Assembly: GCA_013289955.1 (NCBI GenBank)
Contig: JABCYZ010000037.1
Location: forward strand, 1-63,162
Origin: Acidobacteriota bacterium
Lineage (GTDB): Bacteria; Acidobacteriota; Terriglobia; Acidiferrales; UBA7541
DNA: 63,162 nt
Direction of reading: 5' to 3'
Shown: piece after piece, positions 24,094 through 34,093 of the stretch
Layout: the number at the start of each line of letters is the position of its first letter
Position numbering within the stretch: position 1 is the stretch's first letter
Position numbers and translations under genes: made by a program
Notes under the pieces: generated by a model
The model's input: the letters and a program-made list of their open reading frames with translations, nothing else
Database searches by the model: none
What the model was told of the DNA's origin: nothing

Positions 24094-25404
24094 ATGGCGA
24101 CTGCCGTCACAACTCGTGTCGATTGGAAGCTTATCTGGGCGCAGCGCGGCTTCCGTTTTTTCTTTGTGGCCATGTTTGTGTCGCTCTTCGGGAGCGGCAT
24201 GAATTTCGTCGGCGTGAGTTGGTACATCATGGCCGCCACGCACTCCACGGTCAAAGTCAGCCTGCAGGTCATTGTCGTGACGCTGCCCGGACTTATCATT
24301 CCGTTTCTCGGCGGCGTGCTCATCGACCGCTTCGATCGCCGTTATCTCGGGGTTGTGCTGGATCTGGCTCGCGGCGTTTTCGTGCTGGCCACCGCCTACA
24401 TCGCCTGGCGCGGCAGTCTCGAGCTCTGGCATCTCTATGCCATGACGCTGATCACCGGCACGGGCTCCGCGATGTACTGGGCTAACGTCAACGCTCTCGT
24501 CCAGGAAGTCATTCCGCCGAGCCAGTTCACCGGCGCCAACGCCGCCGTTCTCGTCGGCGTGCAGAGCGGCATGCTGATTGCCGGCGCCTTCGTCGGCTTC
24601 CTTTATGACCGCGCCGGAATCGCCGGCATTCTTTCTATCGACGGCCTCACCTACTTCGTCTCCGCGTTTTGCCTTTACCGCATCCGCAGCGGCTACGTCT
24701 CGCCGCGCGATCATCTGAAATATCCGCGCGAATATTCCGAAGCGACCGAAGCCACCGCGGAAGCTCTCGAATCAGGAGAAAATCCGGAAGTCGCCGAAGC
24801 CGGCCTGTCGCTTGCGGTCTACTCGGACCTCAAGGAAGGCTTCGCCTATCTCAAGAAGCAGCCGCTCGTGCGCTCGCTCGGAGTCACACACTCGATCATG
24901 ATGGCAGGAGTGGTCAGCAGCAACGTGGTCCTCGTAGCCCTGGTGAACGACGTTCTGCACGCCGGCGCGCGCGGCCTCGGTTTTCTCGAAGCAGGCTGGG
25001 CCGTCGGCGCCATCACCGGCGGGTTCATCGTCAGCCAGTTACGAGGCGCAGTACGCATGCCGCTCTATGTGGCCGTCTGCGCCGTGCTGGCCATCGGCCA
25101 CATGGCCACGCCGTTTGTCGCTTTTCTCCTGGGCGCGGTCGTGCTGCAAGCCATTTTCGGCCTCTGCCGCGCCATCGGCGGCGTCACCGCGCAGTCCGGA
25201 CTCATGTCCATTGTCCCGCGCCACTTCATGGGCCGCACGCAATCCGCCATGGCCATTTTCACGACATGCGTGCAACTCACGATGAGCATTGCTCTGGGAG
25301 TCGTGGCGCAAGGCGTCAGCCTGATCGCCGGTTACGCCTTGCTGGCGCTGCTCTATGCCGGTGCCACACTCTCCGCCTCCCGCGCGCGCCAGCTCATGCG
25401 TTAA
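24094..25404 (+). CDS. MFS transporter, EntS/MFS_3-type exporter
   Basis: 436 residues with twelve hydrophobic helices and the MFS loop signature GGVLIDRFDRRYLGVVLD between helices 2 and 3. Helix 1 begins GFRFFFVAMFVSLFGSGMNF. A long hydrophilic loop (about residues 205-245) joins the halves. Family members export siderophores or drugs. GGAGG lies 13 nt before the ATG, with TAAAAT just upstream. It diverges from marR and may share its operator, which is far (about 147 nt) for direct repression. Confidence 0.9.
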   Translation: MATAVTTRVDWKLIWAQRGFRFFFVAMFVSLFGSGMNFVGVSWYIMAATHSTVKVSLQVIVVTLPGLIIPFLGGVLIDRFDRRYLGVVLDLARGVFVLATAYIAWRGSLELWHLYAMTLITGTGSAMYWANVNALVQEVIPPSQFTGANAAVLVGVQSGMLIAGAFVGFLYDRAGIAGILSIDGLTYFVSAFCLYRIRSGYVSPRDHLKYPREYSEATEATAEALESGENPEVAEAGLSLAVYSDLKEGFAYLKKQPLVRSLGVTHSIMMAGVVSSNVVLVALVNDVLHAGARGLGFLEAGWAVGAITGGFIVSQLRGAVRMPLYVAVCAVLAIGHMATPFVAFLLGAVVLQAIFGLCRAIGGVTAQSGLMSIVPRHFMGRTQSAMAIFTTCVQLTMSIALGVVAQGVSLIAGYALLALLYAGATLSASRARQLMR

Positions 25405-25542
25405 AATCCCGGGGTATTCGCCGGTTCTCGAAAAAAAGGAAAGGTCCGAGACGCCGTGAAGAGAAATGGTTCCATGAGCCCGCCCGGCTTGTTTCTCGGC
25501 TGCGCGAATCTCGGAATCGACTATCGAATGGAGTGAGGCGCA

Positions 25543-26046
25543 ATGGAAATCCGCACGATACAGCCGTTCCTGCATTATTTTGAAAATGTCCGCGGGCGCA
25601 CCATGCGCGTGGCGCGCCTGATTCCGCCCGACAAAATCGATTGGAGCTACGCGCCCGGTAAATTCACGCTCGGCGACATTCTGCGGCATCTCGCTGTAGC
25701 GGAACGGTTTATGTGGGCCGAAAACGTACAGTGCCGGCCCGCTCGTTACTCAACCCACGGCAAGGAACTGGCCGACGGCTACCAGAACGTCATGGCCTTC
25801 CTCGAGCGCCTTCACGCCGAATCGATGGAAATTTTCGGCAGGCTCACCGAGGAACAACTGCTGCGAAAATGCAAAACCCCCGACGACACACCCATCACCA
25901 CCTGGAAATGGCTCCGCCTCATGCCCGAGCACGAAATCCATCACCGCGGCCAAATTTATATGTATCTGGCGATGCTTGGCGTGAAAACGCCGCCGCTCTA
26001 CGGCCTGACTTCGGAAGAAGTTCGCGCGCGCAGCGCGATGGACTGA
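25543..26046 (+). CDS. DinB/YfiT-like four-helix metalloprotein
   Basis: 167 residues. DinB-superfamily helical bundle with the three metal-site histidines His49 (LGDILRHLAVAE), His130 and His134 (MPEHEIHHRGQIYMYLAMLG). Members include thiol-dependent S-transferases; the substrate here is unknown. GGAGTGAGG precedes the ATG. It follows the MFS gene after 138 nt. Confidence 0.88.
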   Translation: MEIRTIQPFLHYFENVRGRTMRVARLIPPDKIDWSYAPGKFTLGDILRHLAVAERFMWAENVQCRPARYSTHGKELADGYQNVMAFLERLHAESMEIFGRLTEEQLLRKCKTPDDTPITTWKWLRLMPEHEIHHRGQIYMYLAMLGVKTPPLYGLTSEEVRARSAMD

Positions 26047-26110
26047 GAAGCATCCGGGCGGAAATGTATTGGCGGTTCTTCGGCGGGCACGAAAGTGCAT
26101 GCCTGCTTTT

Positions 26111-27967
26111 TCAGGCTGGCTTCGGCGGGGGCGGCGCGGAAGCGCCCGGCGGAGCGGCAGAGTCCTGCCCCAGCAAGTCCACCGCTGCCTGATTCAGTTT
26201 CGCGCGCAATTGGTAGCGCTCGTTCGCGCGCGTGATGTACCTGACGGCAATCTCCACGCCGCCGACCACCGGCTTCACATTGATGGCCGGCACCGCAGTC
26301 AAGGCATGCGCCTTGTCGCTCGACCTCGCCACGCCCTGCCATTCCTTCTCCGCCTCCTTTGCTGTCTCCGAAGTCGCCTCCAGCACTTTCTTCTGAATGG
26401 CATCGACGATCGGGTAGGGATCGCGCCCCGCCGGCAGAACCACTTGCAGCTCGTCCCACAGCCACTGCCCGGAAGTCGAAAAATTGAAGTAGTGGCCTTC
26501 AATCGCAAAACTGTTCGTAAACGTGACGCGACGGCCCGTCGGATGCCCTGAATCTGTCCAATTTCCCGTCTCGAGCAGCACGGTGTGGAACATCCCCAGC
26601 TCGACGACTTCCCCGGTCACTCCGTTGATCTCCACCCAATCGCCCAGCCGGATTCCGTTCTTCCCCATCAGTACAAACCAACCGAGGAACCCCACGATGA
26701 AATCCTTCAGCGCCACCGTCAGCCCCGCGCCGGCAAGCCCGAGAAAAGTCCCCAGCTGGCTCGGGATTCCAAAAATCACGAGCAGCACGATCAGCACGGC
26801 GATCACCTGCAGCGTCACGCGCGTTACCGTTCGCAATGTCTCGACCTGTCTCCGGTCGAGCGCGGTTTTCCCGAGCAGCCGCTCGAACCAATCATCAAAG
26901 AAAAGCCCGAAGACCAGGATTCCAAGGATGACCGCGACATTGATCAGCATGCGGTGAATTACGGCGCGCTGTTTCGCCCCCACGAGCAACTGCCAGTTGT
27001 CGTAGACCTGCGCGAGTTGCTTCTCGTCATCAATCCGCTTGTCATACGAGCTCAACGCGCGCCGGTCGGCCGCACGTTTCTTTGTAGTCGTAACCACATC
27101 GGAGGCGTCCCCGGCGTTCTGGTTCGTCGGGCCCGGCGTTGCGCCGTGTGAAGCGGCCTGCCCCGCCAGAGCCTCGCCCGCCGGGGCCGGCGCGTTTGTG
27201 TTTTCTGTGTCCACTTTCGATTCCAGCGCGTTGTGGAGCAAGGTGATGGATCCTACGGCCGATTCCGCGGCCTGCCTCGCCGCCGTCAATTGCAAATCCT
27301 TGTCGTGCAGCGCCAACCATTGCCGGTAGAGACTGACGAGCCCGCCTCCTGTCGGCGGGGCCGGCGCCGGCGCAATGGCAGCCGTGTTATGGGAGCTCGC
27401 CTCGTGTTCCTGCTCGAGCGCCAGGATACGGGCCTGCGGATCGCCGCCGGCGCGAATCAAGTCCTGCTTGGCGTCGTCCACTTCATCCTGGTCGAGCTCC
27501 TGCTGCGATTTCGCCAGATTCCACTGGTTGGTGAGCTGGTCCTTCTTCGCTCCGCTCGCCTTGCCGGCCGCCTCGGTCAGTTGTGCCACCTGCACGTTGT
27601 CCGTGTCGAGGGCCTTCTCGTATCTCGCCAAACGGTCCTGAATTTTTTTCGCTTCGGGGCTCAGCGCGGGCGGGTGCTCGGTCACCTCCCGCAGGGCCGC
27701 CGCGAAAGTCAGGTCCACTTCATGGTCTCCCAGCCGCAAGGCCTCTTGTGCGAACTTTTGCTCCGCGCGGCTGTTGGATAACTGCGCGAGATTCTGCGCT
27801 GTCGTCAGCGGCGTCTGGTCCACCATCGTCTGCGCCTGCATCGTGCCGAGAGGGGCGAGGATCGCACGGAGGGCTACAAACGGCTTCGCCGTCCGGTACA
27901 ACCCGAACGCCGTCGCCGACAGCAGCACCACAAGTACAACCGTCGCAATCTTTGTTCGCGTTTTCAT
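26111..27967 (-). CDS. Large MscS-type mechanosensitive channel
   Basis: 618 residues. An N-terminal membrane helix or signal (IATVVLVVLLSATAFGLY) leads to a long periplasmic region of predicted coiled coils (KIQDRLARYEKALDTDNV; NQWNLAKSQQELDQDEVDDA) up to about residue 320, as in MscK/YbdG-like proteins. Then come three or four helices and the MscS pore/beta domain: LGLAGAGLTVALKDFIVGFL, GIRLGDWVEINGVTGEVVEL. The end is Pro-rich. The channel releases solutes on hypo-osmotic shock. GAGGAAC precedes the ATG. Confidence 0.9.
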   Translation of the reverse strand: MKTRTKIATVVLVVLLSATAFGLYRTAKPFVALRAILAPLGTMQAQTMVDQTPLTTAQNLAQLSNSRAEQKFAQEALRLGDHEVDLTFAAALREVTEHPPALSPEAKKIQDRLARYEKALDTDNVQVAQLTEAAGKASGAKKDQLTNQWNLAKSQQELDQDEVDDAKQDLIRAGGDPQARILALEQEHEASSHNTAAIAPAPAPPTGGGLVSLYRQWLALHDKDLQLTAARQAAESAVGSITLLHNALESKVDTENTNAPAPAGEALAGQAASHGATPGPTNQNAGDASDVVTTTKKRAADRRALSSYDKRIDDEKQLAQVYDNWQLLVGAKQRAVIHRMLINVAVILGILVFGLFFDDWFERLLGKTALDRRQVETLRTVTRVTLQVIAVLIVLLVIFGIPSQLGTFLGLAGAGLTVALKDFIVGFLGWFVLMGKNGIRLGDWVEINGVTGEVVELGMFHTVLLETGNWTDSGHPTGRRVTFTNSFAIEGHYFNFSTSGQWLWDELQVVLPAGRDPYPIVDAIQKKVLEATSETAKEAEKEWQGVARSSDKAHALTAVPAINVKPVVGGVEIAVRYITRANERYQLRAKLNQAAVDLLGQDSAAPPGASAPPPPKPA

Positions 27968-28136
27968 TGTTCCTCGTCAGGCAGGGTTGGTCCGACATTC
28001 TAATACGCGCCAACTTCGAGCGAAACGCTCATCTTCACGCTAACTTATCTGAAATTCCCCTCCGGGATTTTCGTGCGGCGCCGCCTTCCTTGAGCTACGC
28101 TCAATCAGCGGAACATCCGGATAGGAGCGGCCAGAC

Positions 28137-28655
28137 TTGGACTCACGCCTGCCCAAAATGCTGTTCATCCTGCTCGCCATCTTTGCGGGGATCTGTTTTT
28201 CTTACGACTATCCACGCCTGCCCGATGAGCTCGCCTCTCACTTCAACAGCCGCGGCTTTCCGAACGGCTGGCAATCCAAACCCGTTTTCTTCGCGTTTTT
28301 TGCCGGGGCCCTCGCGATGACCGCGCTCGTCGCCCTCGGCCTCCCGCGCCTCCTCAAGAGCTTGCCCCCCGAAATGATCCATCTTCCCAACAAACAATTC
28401 TGGCTCAGTCCGGAGCGTTCAGAAGCCACCCTCGAATTCTTCAGAACCTGGTTCGCGTGGTTCGGCTGCGCCGCTCTCGTACTCCTTCTTTTTACGTTCC
28501 ATTACGCCGTCGAATCCAATCTCGACCCCGATCACCGCCCGGATCCCGGCCACATGCTCTACGCCGTCCTGGCTTTCGCTGCCTTCGTGGCCTTCTGGGT
28601 CACGCGCCTGGCCGCCCGTTTCGCCCGCGTCCCCCGAGACAACGTGGGGAACTGA
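28137..28655 (+). CDS. DUF1648-domain membrane protein
   Basis: 172 residues, four hydrophobic helices. After the first helix comes the DUF1648 phrase YDYPRLPDELASHFNSRGFP with GWQSKPVFF. This domain is also found in SdpI-type immunity/signal proteins, but the SdpI part is missing. Start is a TTG at 28137 with AGGAG 9 nt upstream; an ATG seven codons later is the alternative. Confidence 0.78.
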   Translation: MDSRLPKMLFILLAIFAGICFSYDYPRLPDELASHFNSRGFPNGWQSKPVFFAFFAGALAMTALVALGLPRLLKSLPPEMIHLPNKQFWLSPERSEATLEFFRTWFAWFGCAALVLLLFTFHYAVESNLDPDHRPDPGHMLYAVLAFAAFVAFWVTRLAARFARVPRDNVGN

Positions 28656-28818
28656 GGCCGATTCCTGCTGAGCCTGGCTTTGGCCAGGAAAGGCTCGAGG
28701 CGTCATCCCGATGCTCGGACAAGACGGACAGGTAGTTCGCTGAGCCCGGGGAAGCGAAGAATCATCCTGCCAGACGAGGAGTCGATAGACGAGCTGCGGA
28801 GTTTGGCAGCAAGACAAA

Positions 28819-28842
28819 AACGCCCCGATTTCTCGAGGCGTT
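28819..28842 (-). terminator. Intrinsic terminator of rpoD
   Basis: On the minus strand AACGCCTCGA pairs with TCGGGGCGTT (10 bp, one G-U) around a GAAA tetraloop, followed by TTTG. It sits 38 nt past the rpoD stop codon. Confidence 0.88.
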
Positions 28843-28880
28843 CCGTCTTTCCGATTTCGATTTTCGAATTTCCGGTCCTT

Positions 28881-30623
<1,743 letters not shown>

Positions 30624-30897
30624 GAATTCCTCCAGGCTTCCAGGCGCGACCCCAAGCCTTGCCGGTCAGCGCCGCCAAAAAATTTATCCAAAAGCACCCA
30701 AGCGAAAGGCGCAGGCAGTATGCCACGCTTGCGCAGCCCGTCCCTCTGCGGTCACCAAAACAAACTGTGGGGAATCCCCCACCAGGTCACTCGTCTTTTT
30801 GTGAATTCCTTTATGGTACGCCCGGCCGCCAGCTTGCCGCTTGCCCTGTACTTCGCCCGTTATGCGCTCTCAGAGTACGTTCTCGCGCCTCTAAGTA

Positions 30898-30911
30898 CAT
30901 CTATATAGATG
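30898..30911. repeat. 14-bp perfect palindrome CATCTATATAGATG
   Basis: Perfect dyad in the AT-rich centre of the rpoD upstream region. It could be a regulator binding site; no matching regulator is encoded next to it. Confidence 0.5.
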
Positions 30912-31267
30912 CAGTTAGGTGCGAATTCGTTACTCGCGAAACCCTATTACGTTACAAGCTTAAGTCCGTCCCCGTCAACAATTTAATCGGTGGAAATCTG
31001 TGGAAGGTTCTTGTCGTCGGTCATTTGACCAAGAAGCGCTCTTGCCGCGGTTTCCGTACCGGTCGGGTTCTGTCAGGTCCTCGCTTCCAGAGGTTGGATG
31101 TTCCCGAGCCAAAAATGGCGCGCTCAAAATGGTATTGTCCTCACACACGCACCAGCCAGCCCCCGATCGGCGCATGCTTTTACCGGCACCGCGAAGGGCG
31201 CCCGCGCAGCCGGAGCGCTCTGCTCAGGCATTCCCCGGGAAGCTCGCCTCGCGCCATTCCTTTGGCC

Positions 31268-31273
31268 TATACT
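31268..31273 (+). promoter_or_regulatory. -10 hexamer TATACT before the metallo-beta-lactamase gene
   Basis: TATACT, then CGGCCC, then ATG at 31280. Transcription would begin at the start codon. No Shine-Dalgarno site exists in the available space. Confidence 0.5.
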
Positions 31274-31279
31274 CGGCCC

Positions 31280-32155
31280 ATGCGGCAAAAAGTCCCTATC
31301 CGCGCTGGCTTGCTGGTATTCGTGCTTGCCCTCGGAGGAGGACTGTTCTCCCAATCCAATCCTGACTGGACCGAACCCTTCACGCCGTTCCGCATCGCGG
31401 GCAATCTGTACTACGTAGGGAGCAAGGGTCTTGCGAGCTATCTGATCTCGACCGCGGAAGGCAACATCCTGATTAACAGCGATCTCGAAGCCAATGTGCC
31501 GATGATCTCCCAGAGCATCGAAAAACTGGGCTTCCATTTCAAGGACACGAAGATTCTTCTGATCAGCCATGCGCACTGGGATCACGATGCCGGCAGCGCC
31601 ATGGTCATGCGGATGACCGGCGCAGAATATATGGTCATGGATGCGGACGTTTCCGTGGTCGAATCCGGCGGCAAGACCGATTTTCAGTACGGCAACACAC
31701 CCGGCTCTCTTTATCCGGCGGCCAGGGTCGGCCGCATACTTCACGATGGCGACAAAGTGAAGCTTGGTGGCACGGTTCTGGTCGCTCACCTCACTCCCGG
31801 CCACACTCGAGGGTGCACCACGTGGACGATGAAGGTTAGCGATGGCGGCAAAACCTACGATGTGGTGATCGTTGGCAGCCCCAACGTCAATCCCGGCTAC
31901 AAACTTGTCGGCAACCCCGCCTATCCGCAGATCGCCGAAGACTACGAACGCATGTGGCGCGTTCTTGAGTCATTGCCATGCGACATTTTCCTCGGTGCCC
32001 ATGGCGGCTACTTCGGCCTTGAAGAAAAATACCCCCTCAGGAAAGAGGGCGGCGCAAACCCTTTCGTTGATCCTGATGGTTACAAGAGGTTTATCGCCCA
32101 AAAGGAACAGGAGTTCCGCGAGGAATTGGCGAAGCAAAAACTCGCCGCCCGATGA
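31280..32155 (+). CDS. Subclass B3-type metallo-beta-lactamase, secreted
   Basis: 291 residues with a signal peptide (AGLLVFVLALGGGLFSQ). All six B3 zinc ligands are present: His97, His99, Asp101 and His102 in SHAHWDHDAG, His175 in LTPGHTRGCTTW, and His241 in FLGAHGGYF. The opening FRIAGNLYYVGSKGLASYLI also fits B3 enzymes. Likely hydrolyses beta-lactams in the periplasm, though promiscuous or other lactonase activity is possible. It lies on the plus strand between minus-strand rpoD and dnaG, tail-to-tail with dnaG (33 nt). The ATG at 31280 follows a TATACT hexamer and is the start used; the open frame continues upstream. Confidence 0.9.
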   Translation: MRQKVPIRAGLLVFVLALGGGLFSQSNPDWTEPFTPFRIAGNLYYVGSKGLASYLISTAEGNILINSDLEANVPMISQSIEKLGFHFKDTKILLISHAHWDHDAGSAMVMRMTGAEYMVMDADVSVVESGGKTDFQYGNTPGSLYPAARVGRILHDGDKVKLGGTVLVAHLTPGHTRGCTTWTMKVSDGGKTYDVVIVGSPNVNPGYKLVGNPAYPQIAEDYERMWRVLESLPCDIFLGAHGGYFGLEEKYPLRKEGGANPFVDPDGYKRFIAQKEQEFREELAKQKLAAR

Positions 32156-32188
32156 CCGGGTGGCCCTGGAAGGACAACGGTCGGGCGC

Positions 32189-33955
32189 TCACCTCGCCGC
32201 TGCTAGCCGTCGCATCAGATGCTGCTTTTTCTCGAGCAGCCCGCGCATCTCCGCGACAGAAGGATTGGCCTCAATGCTCCGCTGGACGTCCGCCAGCTCC
32301 CGCTCCGCTTGCCGGTGCTCCAACGCTTCGACGCAACTGAGGGCCTCTTCCCAGGCAGGCTCGCTGGCCTCCTCGAAGAGAATCTCGAAGAGCATGCGCC
32401 GGTCGCGTTCTTCGAGTTGTGCAGCTACTTCGGTAGCCTCTATGGGCTCATCGGCGAGGCTTGCGACAATCAGCGCCGCGAAAACTTTCTCCGTCTCGAG
32501 CCCGCGATAGAGCTGAGCTCCCTCGAGCCGCTGCGCCAGCTCGCGGCGAAATCCTTCGGCCTCCGCCAGCATGCGGATCAATCGCCGCTCCACGGGCTTG
32601 GCCGAACGGCCTACCAGTTCCGGCTGGATCTTCAGTTCGCTGTGGCGCTGGGTGGCTGCCTTGCTGAGCGCGGCTCGCAACACGGGCTCGTCCAGATGGA
32701 GCTGCTGCGCGATCCGCGTGGCCCATTCCGAGCGAAGGATGGTATTAGGAATCTTCTGGACGTAGGGCAGGAGAAAATTTACCGCGCGCCGCTTCCCTTC
32801 CCCGGTTGTCAAATCCATCTTCCGCGCGCGCGCAATCAAGTAGTCCACGTAGGGCGGGGAATCTTTCAGCAACTTTGTGTACTCCTCGGCGCCTCGTTCC
32901 CGGATGAATACATCCGGGTCAGCCTTCTTGTCGCCGACCGGAGGCAGCGCCAGAACGCGCACCTCAAAATCTTGCTCGAGCAGGAGCGAGACGGAGCGCT
33001 CTGCTGCCAGCTGGCCCGCGTTGTCCGGGTCGTAATTGATAATCACGCGTTTTGTAAAACGGCCGAGCAGCTTGATCTGCGGCTCGGCAAGACTCGTGCC
33101 GCAACTTGCCACCACGTTGCTGATTCCCGCGCGGGCTACGGCAATCGCGTCCATGTAGCCTTCGACGAGCACTGCAAAATCCGACCGCCGCAGCGCTTCC
33201 TTCGCGCGGTCCATGTGATAGAGCACGTTGCTCTTCGAGTAGATGGGCGTCTCGGGCGAATTCAGATATTTCGGCTGATCATCGCCCAGAGCGCGCGCGC
33301 CGAAGGCCACAATTTTTCCGGAATCATTGGCAATGGGGAAGGTGATGCGCCTGCGAAAGCGGTCGAACAACCGTCCGCCCTGTTCGCCACGCGAGATCAG
33401 GCCGGACTCGACCAACAGTTTTTCCGGATATTTCTGTTTCAGAAATCGCAGCATCGCGTCGCCGTCGCTCGGCGCATACCCTATTCCGAACCGGTCAATC
33501 GCCTTGTTATCGAGCCCGCGGTCCTCGAGGTAGGCCCGCGCCGCCTTGCCCTCGAGGGTCCCCGAAATCTGTTTCGTAAAAAACGCCTGCGCCTCGCGAT
33601 GCATCTCGACGAGTGCCGCGCGCTGCTGGTTTTCCTGCCGCTCTTCCGGCGACCGCTCCCTGGGCCGAGGAATGGCAATCCCGCACTTCTCCGCAACGGT
33701 GCGCACCGCTTCCGGAAACGCGGACTTCTCCATATCCATCACAAAATTGAAAACGTCGCCGCCCTTGCCGCAACCAAAGCAATAAAAAATCTGCTTGAGG
33801 GGAGACACCGTAAAGGAAGGAGTTTTTTCCTGATGAAACGGACAAAGCCCTGAAAAATCCTTACCGGTCTTTTTCAGGCGCACGTATTCGCCCACCAGGC
33901 GGACGATGTCCGCCTGCTGCTTTACCTTCTCCGCAAAGGATCCCGCTTCCGCCAC
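32189..33955 (-). CDS. dnaG: DNA primase DnaG
   Basis: About 588 residues. N-terminal zinc finger CPFHQEKTPSF with YCFGCG, RNA polymerase-type catalytic core with TOPRIM motifs LVEGYMDAIAVARAG and VIINYDPDNAGQLAAERS, and a C-terminal helicase-binding domain. Makes RNA primers for replication. The frame opens at a TTG (33979); I prefer the GTG at 33955 since GGGGA lies 4-5 nt before it and a TACAAT hexamer lies just before that. Part of the dnaG-rpoD region. Confidence 0.96.
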   Translation of the reverse strand: MAEAGSFAEKVKQQADIVRLVGEYVRLKKTGKDFSGLCPFHQEKTPSFTVSPLKQIFYCFGCGKGGDVFNFVMDMEKSAFPEAVRTVAEKCGIAIPRPRERSPEERQENQQRAALVEMHREAQAFFTKQISGTLEGKAARAYLEDRGLDNKAIDRFGIGYAPSDGDAMLRFLKQKYPEKLLVESGLISRGEQGGRLFDRFRRRITFPIANDSGKIVAFGARALGDDQPKYLNSPETPIYSKSNVLYHMDRAKEALRRSDFAVLVEGYMDAIAVARAGISNVVASCGTSLAEPQIKLLGRFTKRVIINYDPDNAGQLAAERSVSLLLEQDFEVRVLALPPVGDKKADPDVFIRERGAEEYTKLLKDSPPYVDYLIARARKMDLTTGEGKRRAVNFLLPYVQKIPNTILRSEWATRIAQQLHLDEPVLRAALSKAATQRHSELKIQPELVGRSAKPVERRLIRMLAEAEGFRRELAQRLEGAQLYRGLETEKVFAALIVASLADEPIEATEVAAQLEERDRRMLFEILFEEASEPAWEEALSCVEALEHRQAERELADVQRSIEANPSVAEMRGLLEKKQHLMRRLAAAR

Positions 33956-34093
33956 GGCTTCCCCGAGAATTGTAACCAAACTGGGGAGAGGAATATATCC
34001 CGCCGGGAATCGCGCAAGCCTCCCTCGAGCGGCGCGCGTAGAGACAGACCCCGGTTTTGACGCGGCGGCCGCGAACCCCGGCGGCTCTCCATT

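Larger units (their letters stand above)
30624..31279. other. 656-nt intergenic region between rpoD and the metallo-beta-lactamase gene
   Basis: No supported gene; the plus-strand frame leading into the metallo-beta-lactamase is open but not protein-like. It must hold the rpoD promoter(s). It contains a short hairpin GTGGGG-AATC-CCCCAC (30767-30782), the palindrome CATCTATATAGATG (30898-30911), and GGTCA-TT-TGACC (31019-31030). The middle (30890-31010) is AT-richer than its surroundings, as expected of a promoter region. A small RNA cannot be excluded. Confidence 0.5.

Noticed and set aside
30659..31279. Upstream extension of the metallo-beta-lactamase frame
   Set aside because: Signal peptide, B3 domain and a TATACT hexamer all point to the ATG at 31280; the extension has no protein character.
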